Positions 25,476-34,800 of a stretch of DNA of 64,000 nucleotides are shown here, piece by piece. Made by a program: the position numbers and the translations under genes. Within the stretch, counting starts at the first letter, position 1, and each line of letters opens with the position of its first letter. Source of the DNA: Parathalassolituus penaei (GTDB lineage: Bacteria > Pseudomonadota > Gammaproteobacteria > Pseudomonadales > Oceanobacteraceae); NCBI RefSeq assembly GCF_026626885.1, contig NZ_JAPNOA010000056.1, forward strand, positions 248,001 through 312,000. The letters run 5' to 3'. The notes under the pieces were generated by a model that had not been told where the DNA came from, made no database searches, and worked only from the letters and a program-made list of their open reading frames with translations.

Positions 25476-28400
25476 ATGAACGACCGATCTGACCTGTCTG
25501 CGACGCAGGTTGAGGTGTCTGACATTCATCCGGAATCGTCCCGCGAACTGACCGACGAGGGCGACGACGGCCACACGAGTAGCGGCGGCCCGCGTCCGCA
25601 GCGTCTGGAAAAGCGTGCGTTTGCCCGTTTCCAGCGCTGGAACCTGGAAATGCTGCCGTTGCTGGACCAACTGGCAACCCGTCATCAGGATTCATCCTGG
25701 CTGCGTTTTGACCGTGCTTTCCCGTTTGCCTATTGCGAAGCCTTCAGTGGTCAGCAGGCGCTGGCGGATGTGCTGGTTATGGCCAATCTGACTGCTGAAA
25801 AGCCGGTTGCTATCCGTTTTGACTCCGATCTGGCCGCCAGTGCAGGTCAGTCGGTGAGTTTTCGTTTATACAGTGCGGCCCAGCAGCCGGCCCTGTCCGA
25901 TGTGATTCCGGTGCTGGAAAACCTCGGTCTGCGGGTGCTGACCGAACATCCTTATCGTATTGAAACCCGTCGCCAGCAGGTGTTCTGGGTCAGTGAGGTG
26001 AGGGTTCAGCTGGCGCTGTTGCCAGTGGATCAGAAAGGTTTGTGGGAGCGTTTGCAAACCCTGTTTGCGCGAGTCTGGTACGGGGATGCCGAAAACGACC
26101 GCTTTAACCGTCTGGCGCTGGTAGCAGGTCTCGACTGGCGCGAAATTACTCTGCTGCGCGCTTGTGCCCGCTATATCAAACAGATTCGTTTTGGCTTCAG
26201 CCAGACCTATCTGGCGGATGTGCTGTTCCGTCATCCACACATCACGGCTGCTTTGCTGGCCTTCTTCCGCGCCCGTTTCGAGCCGGGTAACCAGGATAAC
26301 GAACAGGCGGCGTATGACGTCGTTGAGCGTCACCTGGAAACCGTCGCCAGTCTCGATGAAGACCGCATCCTGCGTCGCTTCCTGCAGGTAATGGTGGCGA
26401 CTACCCGCACCAACGCCTGGCGTCAGGATGAGGCGGGTGAGTTGCGGAATTTCTGGGCATTCCGCATTCGTGGCGCTGACCTGCCCGATTTGCCCAAGCC
26501 TTGTCCTGCTTATGAAACCTTTGTGTATTCACCGTCGATGGAAGGTGTGCACCTGCGGGCTGGCAAAGTCGCTCGTGGTGGCGTGCGCTGGTCGGATCGT
26601 CCGGAAGATTACCGCACCGAAGTGCTGGGTCTGGTGAAGGCCCAGCAGGTAAAAAATTCGGTAATTGTACCGGTGGGGGCCAAAGGTGGATTTGTCTGCA
26701 AACAGCTGCCGGAAGAGGCTTCCCGCGAGGAAATCCAGGCCGAAGCCATTCGTTGTTACCAGACCTTTATCCGTGGCTTGCTGGATCTGACCGATAACCT
26801 GGTCGAAGGCCAGGTGGTGCATCCGCCAATGACCCGTCGTCACGATGCCGACGACGTGTATCTGGTGGTGGCGGCCGACAAGGGCACGGCCAGTTTCTCC
26901 GATATTGCCAACGCCATTGCCGCGGAATACGGCTATTGGCTGGGGGATGCGTTTGCCTCTGGCGGCAGCCACGGTTACGACCACAAGGGCATGGGCATCA
27001 CCGCCCGTGGTGCGTGGGAATCGGTGCGCCGTCATTGCCGTGAACTGGGTATGAATGCCGAGTTGGACAGCCTCAGCGCCATTGCCATTGGTGATATGAG
27101 TGGTGATGTGTTCGGCAATGGCATGTTGCTGGCACCGCGTCTGCGCTTGCTGGCGGCCTTTAACCATCAGCATATTTTTGTTGATCCGGAACCGGATGTG
27201 GCGGCGGCATTTGCCGAACGTCAGCGTCTGTTTGCCTTGCCACGTTCGACCTGGATGGATTATCGCCCGGAGGTGATTTCCGAAGGCGGCGGTGTATTTG
27301 CCCGCAACGCCCGCTGGATTCCGGTGTCGGCCGCTATGCAGCGTCGTTTTGGCATCAGCGTTGAGCGCATCACGCCGAACGAACTGATTCGGGTGTTGCT
27401 GATGGCTGAGGTGGATCTGATCTGGAATGGTGGTATTGGCACCTGGGTCAAGGCCAGTCGAGAAAACCACGCCGATGTTGGCGACAAGGCCAACGATGCT
27501 GTGCGTATTAACGCCAATGAGCTGCGTGCCCGCATGATTGGTGAAGGTGGCAACCTCGGTTTCACCCAGCTGGCGCGTATTGAGTTCTCGTTGCGTGGTG
27601 GTGCCTGTTACACCGATTTTATTGATAACGCTGCTGGTGTGGATTGCTCCGACCACGAAGTGAACATCAAGGTGCTGCTGGATGAACAGGTCAAGCAGGC
27701 ACGGCTCAGTGTGGAGGATCGTAATCGCCTGCTGCAGGAAATGACCGCGGATGTCGCGGCGCTGGTGTTGGCCAGCAACTATCGCCAGGCTCAGGCAGTT
27801 GAGCTGGCGCTGGTGCAGAGTCGTGATCAGGGCGAGGAATTTGCGGGTTATCAGCGTTTCCTGCAGCAGCAGGGACTGCTCGACCCGGCGCTGGAATATC
27901 TGCCGGATGACGAGGCACTGGTAGCCCGTCGGGATACCGGCATGGTGTTGTCGCGTCCTGAGCTGGCGGTGCTGTTGTCGTACGCCAAGATCGAACTGAA
28001 GCAGGCCTTGCTGCGCAGCCCGGTCAGCCGTCATCCGGTATTTGCCGATGCGGTGGCGTCCATGTTGCCGGCGGTGCTGCTGAAACGTTTCCCGGATGCG
28101 CTGGAACAACACCCGCTGCGTCGCGAGCTGGTGGCCACGGCCATGGCCAATGATCTGGTCAACCGTGCTGGTATCACCTTCGCCTGGCGTCTGCGCAATC
28201 TGTGTGGTCATGACCTCGGTGAAATTGCTGCGGCCTGGCGAGTGGCCTGCCGCCTGTTTGATATCGATCGTCACTGGCAGGCGATTGAGGCGCTGGATGA
28301 TCAGGTTGCAGCACCGGTTCGCAAGGCCATGATGCAGGCAGTGATGCAGTTGATGGAACGCTCGACCCTGTGGTTGCTGCGTTATGCACCTACGGTGGAC

Positions 28401-28976
28401 GCGCTGGCTGCGCTGTCCGATCGCGGCGCGCTGGCCACGGAATGGCTGGTATCACCGGATGTATTGTCCAGCCTGATTCCGGATAGCCGCTGGCGTCCGC
28501 AGTTTGAACAGTGGCAAAACGCCGGAGTACCGGTAACAACGGCGTTGTTCGCGGCGGCGGCTGAAAGCCTCTACTGGCTGCTGGACATCGTGGATATCAG
28601 CCATGGTCGTGAGGGTGGTCTGGAGCCGGTGGCGCGGGTGTATTTTGCCCTCGGCACCACGCTGGAGCTGACCTGGCTGGATGAACAGCTGCGCAAGGTG
28701 ACCGGTGGAGGGCGTTGGCAGACGCTGGCGATCAAGGGCTACCGTCGTGAGCTGGATGCCCGTCTGCGTGAAATCACCCAGGCTGCATTGGCTGAAACCG
28801 GCGGTGATGCTGCAGAAGTAGGTGCCTGGTTACAGCAACAGGGTCTGACACTGGCACGTTGGCGGCAAACACTGGCCGACCTGCAAGCTGCCGGGCAGGG
28901 GGATTGTGCCCTGTTCTCGGTGGCGCTGGCGGTGCTCGGTGAGTTCTGCACACCATCGGTACTGAACCCGGTGTAA
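25476..28976 (+). CDS. NAD-specific glutamate dehydrogenase (large, shortened type)
   Basis: The 1166-aa enzyme oxidatively deaminates glutamate to 2-oxoglutarate and ammonia with NAD. The catalytic core lies about residues 340-800: KVARGGVRWSDRPEDYRTE, VKNSVIVPVGAKGGFVCK, SHGYDHKGMGITARGAWE and GDMSGDVFGNGMLLAPRLR. It is shorter than the about 1600-residue L_180 enzymes because most of their N-terminal regulatory region is absent, but the frame is intact and shorter members are known. ATG 25476 has AGGAG (25461-25465) 10 nt before it; an ATG at 25452 precedes that site. It completes the proline-to-2-oxoglutarate route with putP/putA. Confidence 0.92.
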   Translation: MNDRSDLSATQVEVSDIHPESSRELTDEGDDGHTSSGGPRPQRLEKRAFARFQRWNLEMLPLLDQLATRHQDSSWLRFDRAFPFAYCEAFSGQQALADVLVMANLTAEKPVAIRFDSDLAASAGQSVSFRLYSAAQQPALSDVIPVLENLGLRVLTEHPYRIETRRQQVFWVSEVRVQLALLPVDQKGLWERLQTLFARVWYGDAENDRFNRLALVAGLDWREITLLRACARYIKQIRFGFSQTYLADVLFRHPHITAALLAFFRARFEPGNQDNEQAAYDVVERHLETVASLDEDRILRRFLQVMVATTRTNAWRQDEAGELRNFWAFRIRGADLPDLPKPCPAYETFVYSPSMEGVHLRAGKVARGGVRWSDRPEDYRTEVLGLVKAQQVKNSVIVPVGAKGGFVCKQLPEEASREEIQAEAIRCYQTFIRGLLDLTDNLVEGQVVHPPMTRRHDADDVYLVVAADKGTASFSDIANAIAAEYGYWLGDAFASGGSHGYDHKGMGITARGAWESVRRHCRELGMNAELDSLSAIAIGDMSGDVFGNGMLLAPRLRLLAAFNHQHIFVDPEPDVAAAFAERQRLFALPRSTWMDYRPEVISEGGGVFARNARWIPVSAAMQRRFGISVERITPNELIRVLLMAEVDLIWNGGIGTWVKASRENHADVGDKANDAVRINANELRARMIGEGGNLGFTQLARIEFSLRGGACYTDFIDNAAGVDCSDHEVNIKVLLDEQVKQARLSVEDRNRLLQEMTADVAALVLASNYRQAQAVELALVQSRDQGEEFAGYQRFLQQQGLLDPALEYLPDDEALVARRDTGMVLSRPELAVLLSYAKIELKQALLRSPVSRHPVFADAVASMLPAVLLKRFPDALEQHPLRRELVATAMANDLVNRAGITFAWRLRNLCGHDLGEIAAAWRVACRLFDIDRHWQAIEALDDQVAAPVRKAMMQAVMQLMERSTLWLLRYAPTVDALAALSDRGALATEWLVSPDVLSSLIPDSRWRPQFEQWQNAGVPVTTALFAAAAESLYWLLDIVDISHGREGGLEPVARVYFALGTTLELTWLDEQLRKVTGGGRWQTLAIKGYRRELDARLREITQAALAETGGDAAEVGAWLQQQGLTLARWRQTLADLQAAGQGDCALFSVALAVLGEFCTPSVLNPV

Positions 28977-29025
28977 GCCAATCGGACTTGTAACAAGCCC
29001 TTTGTAATATCCTGAATGCTGGTTC

Positions 29026-29076
29026 GCCCCGTCGGGTTTGCTGCCTCTCCAACAGCAGATTCGACGGGGCTTTTTT
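29026..29076 (+). terminator. Terminator after glutamate dehydrogenase
   Basis: The stem GCCCCGTCG (29026-29034) / CGACGGGGC (29062-29070) with a partly paired internal region is followed by T6. Confidence 0.9.
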
Positions 29077-29423
29077 ATGCCTGTGATTCGGGGGTTAGTG
29101 TGCCGCCGCTGGTATTCATGAATGGGTCGCTGGCGGAAAAACCTGTGCCAGTCGGAACAGATCAAGATGACGGCTGAATGACGTAAGGTCGAAAAGTTCC
29201 GTGCAGATCTTTTTGAGTGACTGCGTTGTGATGGTGCGAATCGCAGTGTTGTGCACTAATATGGGACAATAGTAAAGGGCTTTTTTGCCCGTAAATGGGC
29301 GTTGGCAGGAAATGTTGCACCAGAAAGTGCGAATGGACGGATTCACTCCGTATGGACTATTTTCCGTAAAAAATCCTGCAAGAACCGATAATTTAACGAT
29401 AAATTCCCGCATTTTTGCATTTT

Positions 29424-29441
29424 ATAGGGAATTCGACCTGA
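29424..29441 (+). promoter_or_regulatory. Putative operator motif upstream of putP
   Basis: ATAGGGAATTCGACCTGA matches the gdh and putA motifs at most positions (GGGAATTCGACCT against GGAAATTCGACTT). It is the weakest of the four copies and is 327 bp before the putP start. Confidence 0.35.
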
Positions 29442-29767
29442 ACATTTGTTTTAGGCTCTCGTTTGTGGATTGCATTCGATACTGTTGCCGGAAGTGAGAC
29501 AATTAATGACTCAGCCCCGCGGCATCCGGATTCAGAGCGGAACAGTTTGTTGTTCCGGTCGATGCATTTCACCTGTGCCGGACCCGTCCACCAGCCATGC
29601 TACAGGGCTTTGCTGGTGGCCGCCATGCCGGTGTCCCTTTGCCAGGGAGGTCCCGGTTGTGCGGGTCTGAAATGGTTAGCGGAGTCGGGTTCGGCACAGG
29701 TTTTAGCGACCGATAAGGCGCACTCCTGAATCAATAATGAAGTTTAATAAGAGCAAGAGGATAATTG

Positions 29768-31234
29768 ATGGTTACCCTGACGTTTGTACTCTACCTGGCC
29801 TTGATGCTGGGTATCGGGATTGTCGCCTGGCGGCGCACCAGTGACCTGTCTGATTATGTATTGGGCGGTCGTAGTCTTGGACCTTTCCCGAGCGCCCTGA
29901 GTGCCGGTGCTTCCGACATGAGTGGCTGGTTGCTGCTGGGTCTGCCGGGTTATGCCATGAGTGCCGGTTTTGGAGCGTTCTGGCTGGCGGGTGGTCTGCT
30001 GGTTGGTACCTGGCTGAACTGGCTGCTGGTTGCCCAGCGTCTGCGTGTTTACTCTCACCGTGCTGACGATGCCCTGACTCTGCCAGCATTCTTCGAAAAA
30101 CGTTTCGAAAACCATAACCACGCCCTGCGTCTGGTGTCGGCGTTCTTCGTACTGGTGTTCTTCCTGTTCTATACCAGCTCTGGCCTGGTTGCCGGTGGCA
30201 AACTGTTCCAGACCGTGTTTGGTCTTGATTACCACATCGCCGTACTGGTAGGTGCGTTTGCGGTGATTTCCTACACCCTGTTTGGTGGTTTCCTGGCGGT
30301 ATCCTGGACTGACGTGGTGCAAGGTCTGCTGATGGTTGGTGCCCTGATGCTGGTGCCGGTGATTGCCATGAACGAAGTGGGTGGTGCATCCGAAGCGTTC
30401 GCCATTATTGAAGCGAAAAATCCTGAACTGCTGGATATGTTCACCAATGCTGACGGTACCAGCATTACCCTGATTGGTACTCTGTCGCTGCTGGGCTGGG
30501 GTCTGGGTTACTTCGGTCAGCCACACATTCTGGCGCGTTTCAAAGGCATCGCCAGCAAGAACGACGTTCCGACTGCCCGCCGCATCGCGGTAGCCTGGAC
30601 TGGTCTGTCCATGGCAGGTTCCCTGGCTATTGGTCTGTTTGGTATTGCTTACCTGAAAGGTGGTCTGGAAGACACTGAAACCGTATTTATGGTGCTGGTA
30701 AATGCCCTGTTCAGCCCTGTTATTGCAGGTGTTCTGCTGGCGGCCATTCTGGCGGCGGTGATGAGTACGGCTGACTCCCAGCTGCTGGTGGCTTCTTCGG
30801 CTCTGGCGGAAGACTACTACAAGGCGATTTTCCACAAGGATGCAACCCAGGAGCGCCTGGTAAACGTCGGTCGTATCGCGGTAATTGCGATTGCTGTTCT
30901 GGCTACCTGGATGGCCATGGACCCGGATTCCGGCGTACTGAGTCTGGTTTCCTATGCCTGGGCTGGTTTCGGTGCGGCGTTTGGTCCGGCTCTGATCTTC
31001 GCTCTGTACTGGAAGCGTATGAACACGGCGGGTGCTCTGGCCGGTATTCTGGTGGGTGGTCTGACTGTGGTGATCTGGAAGCAACTGTCTGGCGGCTGGT
31101 TTGATCTGTACGAGATCATTCCGGGCATGATCTTCGCCAGCATCGCGATTGTTGTTGCCACGCTGGCAACTGCAGCACCGTCTGCTTCTATCCAGCGCAA
31201 GTTTGATGAAGTGGTTGCCGAGGTTCGTTCCTGA
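29768..31234 (+). CDS. putP: Sodium/proline symporter
   Basis: The 488-aa inner-membrane protein imports proline with Na+ (SSS family, LeuT fold, 13 membrane helices). Typical PutP text is present: YVLGGRSLGPFPSALSAGAS, DMSGWLLLGLPGYA, LTLPAFFEKRF and ILAAVMSTADSQLLVASSA. These include the Ser/Thr-rich TM8-like segment that contributes the sodium site. ATG 29768 follows AAGAGGA with 8 nt spacing; a TTG at 29765 also lies in frame. It is separated from putA by a terminator and a 590-bp regulatory region, so the two are independent transcripts. Confidence 0.95.
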   Translation: MVTLTFVLYLALMLGIGIVAWRRTSDLSDYVLGGRSLGPFPSALSAGASDMSGWLLLGLPGYAMSAGFGAFWLAGGLLVGTWLNWLLVAQRLRVYSHRADDALTLPAFFEKRFENHNHALRLVSAFFVLVFFLFYTSSGLVAGGKLFQTVFGLDYHIAVLVGAFAVISYTLFGGFLAVSWTDVVQGLLMVGALMLVPVIAMNEVGGASEAFAIIEAKNPELLDMFTNADGTSITLIGTLSLLGWGLGYFGQPHILARFKGIASKNDVPTARRIAVAWTGLSMAGSLAIGLFGIAYLKGGLEDTETVFMVLVNALFSPVIAGVLLAAILAAVMSTADSQLLVASSALAEDYYKAIFHKDATQERLVNVGRIAVIAIAVLATWMAMDPDSGVLSLVSYAWAGFGAAFGPALIFALYWKRMNTAGALAGILVGGLTVVIWKQLSGGWFDLYEIIPGMIFASIAIVVATLATAAPSASIQRKFDEVVAEVRS

Positions 31235-31313
31235 GCCTGGCGGGTTTGATTCGCGATACTGGTACGGGGCCAATACCGTTCTGGTTGAAGCGATAAACCG
31301 ACACACAAAAAAG

Positions 31314-31337
31314 AGGAGCCTTCGGGCTCCTTTTTTT
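31314..31337 (+). terminator. Terminator after putP
   Basis: AGGAGCC / GGCTCCT closes on a TTCG tetraloop and is followed by T7. Confidence 0.93.
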
Positions 31338-31626
31338 ATGGGTCTGTTTTTTACCGGACTGATGTTTTTTACCAGGCTGATGGGTTTGCCGGGCTGAAGT
31401 ATCGATTCCTTTGTCTGGTTGCCTTTGTCTGATTACTGGCGCGTTGCCGGTATTGATGGCATGGAGCGTGATTCAGCCTTTTGTCATTTCTGAGTAATTC
31501 TCAGCGGTTTGGGCTGTGTTGGTTGGAGTGTTGGCCGGACTGGTATGCTGCTGATATTGAGGTCGTAATACGGTGAAAAAGAACGTTTTTATTGACATTT
31601 TCAGAGCAAAACAATGGCAGCACTAT

Positions 31627-31644
31627 AAAGTAAAAACGACTTTA
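31627..31644 (+). promoter_or_regulatory. Putative operator motif, putA distal copy
   Basis: AAAGTAAAAACGACTTTA contains perfect arms AAAGT/ACTTT around 7 bp, the most symmetrical of the four copies of this motif. Its core AAAAACGACTTT recurs exactly at 31724-31735. Confidence 0.5.
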
Positions 31645-31661
31645 TTATTTGTATAAAATAA

Positions 31662-31682
31662 AACAATGTTTTAAACATTGTT
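31662..31682. promoter_or_regulatory. 21-bp palindrome upstream of putA
   Basis: AACAATGTTT and AAACATTGTT are perfect 10-bp arms around one central T, 141 bp before the putA start. The sequence is too AT-rich for a terminator and looks like a dimeric protein-binding site. Confidence 0.6.
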
Positions 31683-31718
31683 GAAAATACGGTTCATATG
31701 TCTTCATAAGTTTCCATT

Positions 31719-31736
31719 AAAGGAAAAACGACTTTT
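31719..31736 (+). promoter_or_regulatory. Putative operator motif, putA proximal copy
   Basis: AAAGGAAAAACGACTTTT shares 15 of 18 positions with the gdh copy. It lies 86 bp before the putA start. Confidence 0.5.
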
Positions 31737-31822
31737 TTCCATGGCTAGAATGGGGTTATCAGAGTGCGGGCAAAAGTGTCGGCACTCGTCCAGACTTTCC
31801 ATTACTTGTTGAGGAAATATCC

Positions 31823-34800
31823 ATGCAGTCCGAACTCGAAAGTATCCGCCAGACCATTCGGCAGTTCTATCTCAAAGATGAACAGCAGGCGCTGGGCACC
31901 CTGATCGCCGGATCGGGTCTGGGTGACGAGCAGCGGGCTGCGATCTCCCGCCAGGCGGCCGAGCTGGTTCGTCGTGTTCGTAACGACAGCACCCCAAGCC
32001 TGATGGAAAACTTCCTCGCCGAATACGGCCTGAATACCCGTGAAGGGGTGGCTCTGATGTGTCTGGCCGAAGCGCTGCTGCGGGTGCCGGATGCCTCCAC
32101 CATTGATGCCCTGATTGAAGATAAAGTGGCCTTTGGTGAATGGCGTGAACACCTGGGCGCTTCTGCCTCCACGCTGGTGAACACCTCTACCTGGGCACTG
32201 ATGTTGACCGGCAAACTGATTGGGCCGGTCGACGAACAGGGCATCAGTAGCACCCTGCGTGGTCTGGTGAAACGTCTGGGTGAACCGGTTGTGCGTATGG
32301 CCGTGGCACAAGCCATGAAAGAACTGGGTCGCCAGTTCGTTCTGGGTCGTAACATCAAGGAAGCGACCGACCGTGCTACCCGTCTGGAAAAACGTGGTTA
32401 CACCTATTCCTACGACATGCTGGGTGAAGCGGCGCGTACCGACGAAGACGCTATTGCGTACCTGCATTCCTATTCCCGCGCCATCAGTGCTCTGACCCCG
32501 CTGTGTGTTCACAAGACCATCGGTGAAAACCCGGGTATCTCGGTAAAACTGTCAGCATTGCACCCACGTTATGAAATTGCTCAGCGCGAGCGGGTAATGA
32601 ACGAGCTGGTGGACCGCACTCGTCAGCTGGCGCGTCAGGCTGCCAAGGCCAACATGGGCTTTAACATCGACGCCGAGGAAGCCGACCGTCTCGATCTGTC
32701 GCTGGATGTGATCGAAGCCGTGCTGCGTGATCCGGAACTGGAAGGCTGGGAAGGTTTTGGTGTGGTCGTGCAGGCCTTTGGTCAACGTGCACCGTACGTT
32801 ATCCAGTGGTTGTACAGCCTCGCCAAGAGCCTGAACCGTCGCATCATGATCCGTCTGGTGAAAGGTGCGTACTGGGATGCCGAGATCAAGCGTGCCCAGA
32901 CCATGGGGCTGGATGGTTTCCCGGTTTACACCCGCAAGGTGCACACCGATGCGTCCTACCTGTGTTGTGCGGAAAAAATGCTGGGTATGACCGATGTGAT
33001 CTACCCGCAGTTTGCGACCCACAACGCCCATTCGGTGGCCGCCATTTTGAACATGTCTTCCCATCTGAAGCCAACCCAGTGGGAATTCCAGCGTCTGCAC
33101 GGCATGGGTGAAGCCCTGCACGATTCCGTGCTGACCGGCAACAACACCCGCTGCCGTATTTACGCGCCGGTCGGCGAACACAAGGACCTGCTGGCTTATC
33201 TGGTGCGTCGCCTGCTGGAAAACGGTGCCAACAGCTCGTTTGTGAACCAGATTGTCGATACCCGTATTTCACCGGAAGACATCGCTACCGATCCGTTTGC
33301 CCGTATTGCCGCCCGTGGTGGTGTGACACCAAGCCAGGTGATCCGTCGTCCAGAGCAGCTGTTTGGCACCGATCGCAAGAACGCCCGTGGTTGGGACCTG
33401 AGTGCGCCGGATCGTCTGCAGGCACTGCTGGCTGCCCGTGATGAATTTGCCGATCGCCAGTGGCTGGCTGCGCCGATGGTCGCTGCAGTTGAAGGTGAAC
33501 AGACGGCTCCAATCGCCATTGGTAGCGCCCAACCGGTGTTTAACCCGGCCAATCCGCAGGATCAGGTCGGCCAGGTCAGTGTTGCCTCGGCTGCTGATAT
33601 TGAGAATGCCATTCGTGCCGCTCGCGCCGGTTACCTGCGCTGGAGCAGCACCAGTGCGGAACAGCGGGCGGTGGTGCTGAACCGTATTGCCGACCTGTAC
33701 GAAGAACACGCGGTGGAATTCTTCGCGCTGGCCTGTCGTGAAGCCGGTAAAACCCTGCCGGATGCCATTGCTGAAATTCGCGAAGCCGTCGACTTTGCCC
33801 GTTATTACGCCCAGCAACTGCTGTCGCTGCGTAACGGTCAGGGCGATGACAACGCTCTGCGTGCTCGTGGTGTGATTACCTGTATTTCTCCATGGAACTT
33901 CCCGCTGGCGATTTTCACCGGTCAGATTCTGGCGGCGGTTGCCGCAGGTAACGCCGTACTGGCCAAACCGGCGGATCAGACTCCGCTGATTGCCGCCCGT
34001 GCCGTACAACTGATGCACGAAGCCGGTATTCCGGTCAGTGTGGTTCAGCTGCTGCCGGGCAGTGGTGTGGCCGTCGGTGCGCCACTGACCAACGATGCGC
34101 GCATTGACGGTGTGTGTTTCACCGGCTCGACCCGCACTGCCCAGATCATCAACCGCACCATGAGTGGTGTGATGGCGGCGGACGCTCCTCTGATTGCCGA
34201 AACCGGTGGCCTGAATGCCATGGTGGTGGACTCCACCGCACTGCCAGAACAGGTTGTACGGGATGTGGTGGCATCGGCGTTCCAGAGTGCTGGTCAGCGT
34301 TGTTCCGCCCTGCGGATGCTGTACGTGCAGGAAGACATCGCTCCTAACTTGCTGGAAATGCTGTACGGCGCGATGGCAGAGCTGAATCTGGGCAACCCGT
34401 GGGAATTGACCACGGATATTGGTCCGGTGATTGATCAGGCGGCGCGTCAGCGCATTGAAACCTGGGTGGCTACCAAGGCCCGCGAAGGCAAGGTCACCAA
34501 AACCATGAAACTGCCGGAAGCCGGTCTGTTTGTGTCCCCAACCGTGATTCGGGTGAAGGGCATTGAAGAGCTGGAAGAAGAAATCTTCGGCCCTGTTCTG
34601 CACGTGGCTACTTTCCGTGCCGGTGAGATCGATTCTGTGATCGACGCTGTGAACCATAAGGGTTATGGCCTGACCTTTGGTCTGCACACCCGTATGGACA
34701 CCCGTGTGGAAGAGATCACCGCGAAGATCAAGGTGGGTAACTGCTACGTCAACCGTAACCAGATCGGTGCGATTGTGGGCTCTCAGCCGTTTGGTGGTGA

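Larger units (their letters stand above)
28977..29767. other. Long intergenic region before putP
   Basis: This stretch of about 790 bp holds the gdh terminator (29026-29076) and the putP copy of the shared operator motif (29424-29441). Several open frames of 60-98 codons occur on both strands, but none has a convincing ribosome site or protein-like composition. Its length suggests a complex promoter for putP or a lost gene. Confidence 0.6.
31235..31822. other. putP-putA intergenic regulatory region
   Basis: The first 100 bp carry the putP terminator. From about 31560 to 31745 the DNA is strikingly AT-rich and holds a 21-bp palindrome (31662-31682) and two copies of the shared AAAG-N-AAA-WW-CGACTT motif. 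A TTGACA at 31592-31597 has no -10 at normal spacing. No coding frame is credible here. Confidence 0.65.

Noticed and set aside
25476-28976. Glutamate dehydrogenase as a truncated pseudogene
   Set aside because: The frame is intact over 1166 codons with all catalytic motifs and a good start; shorter members of the family exist.
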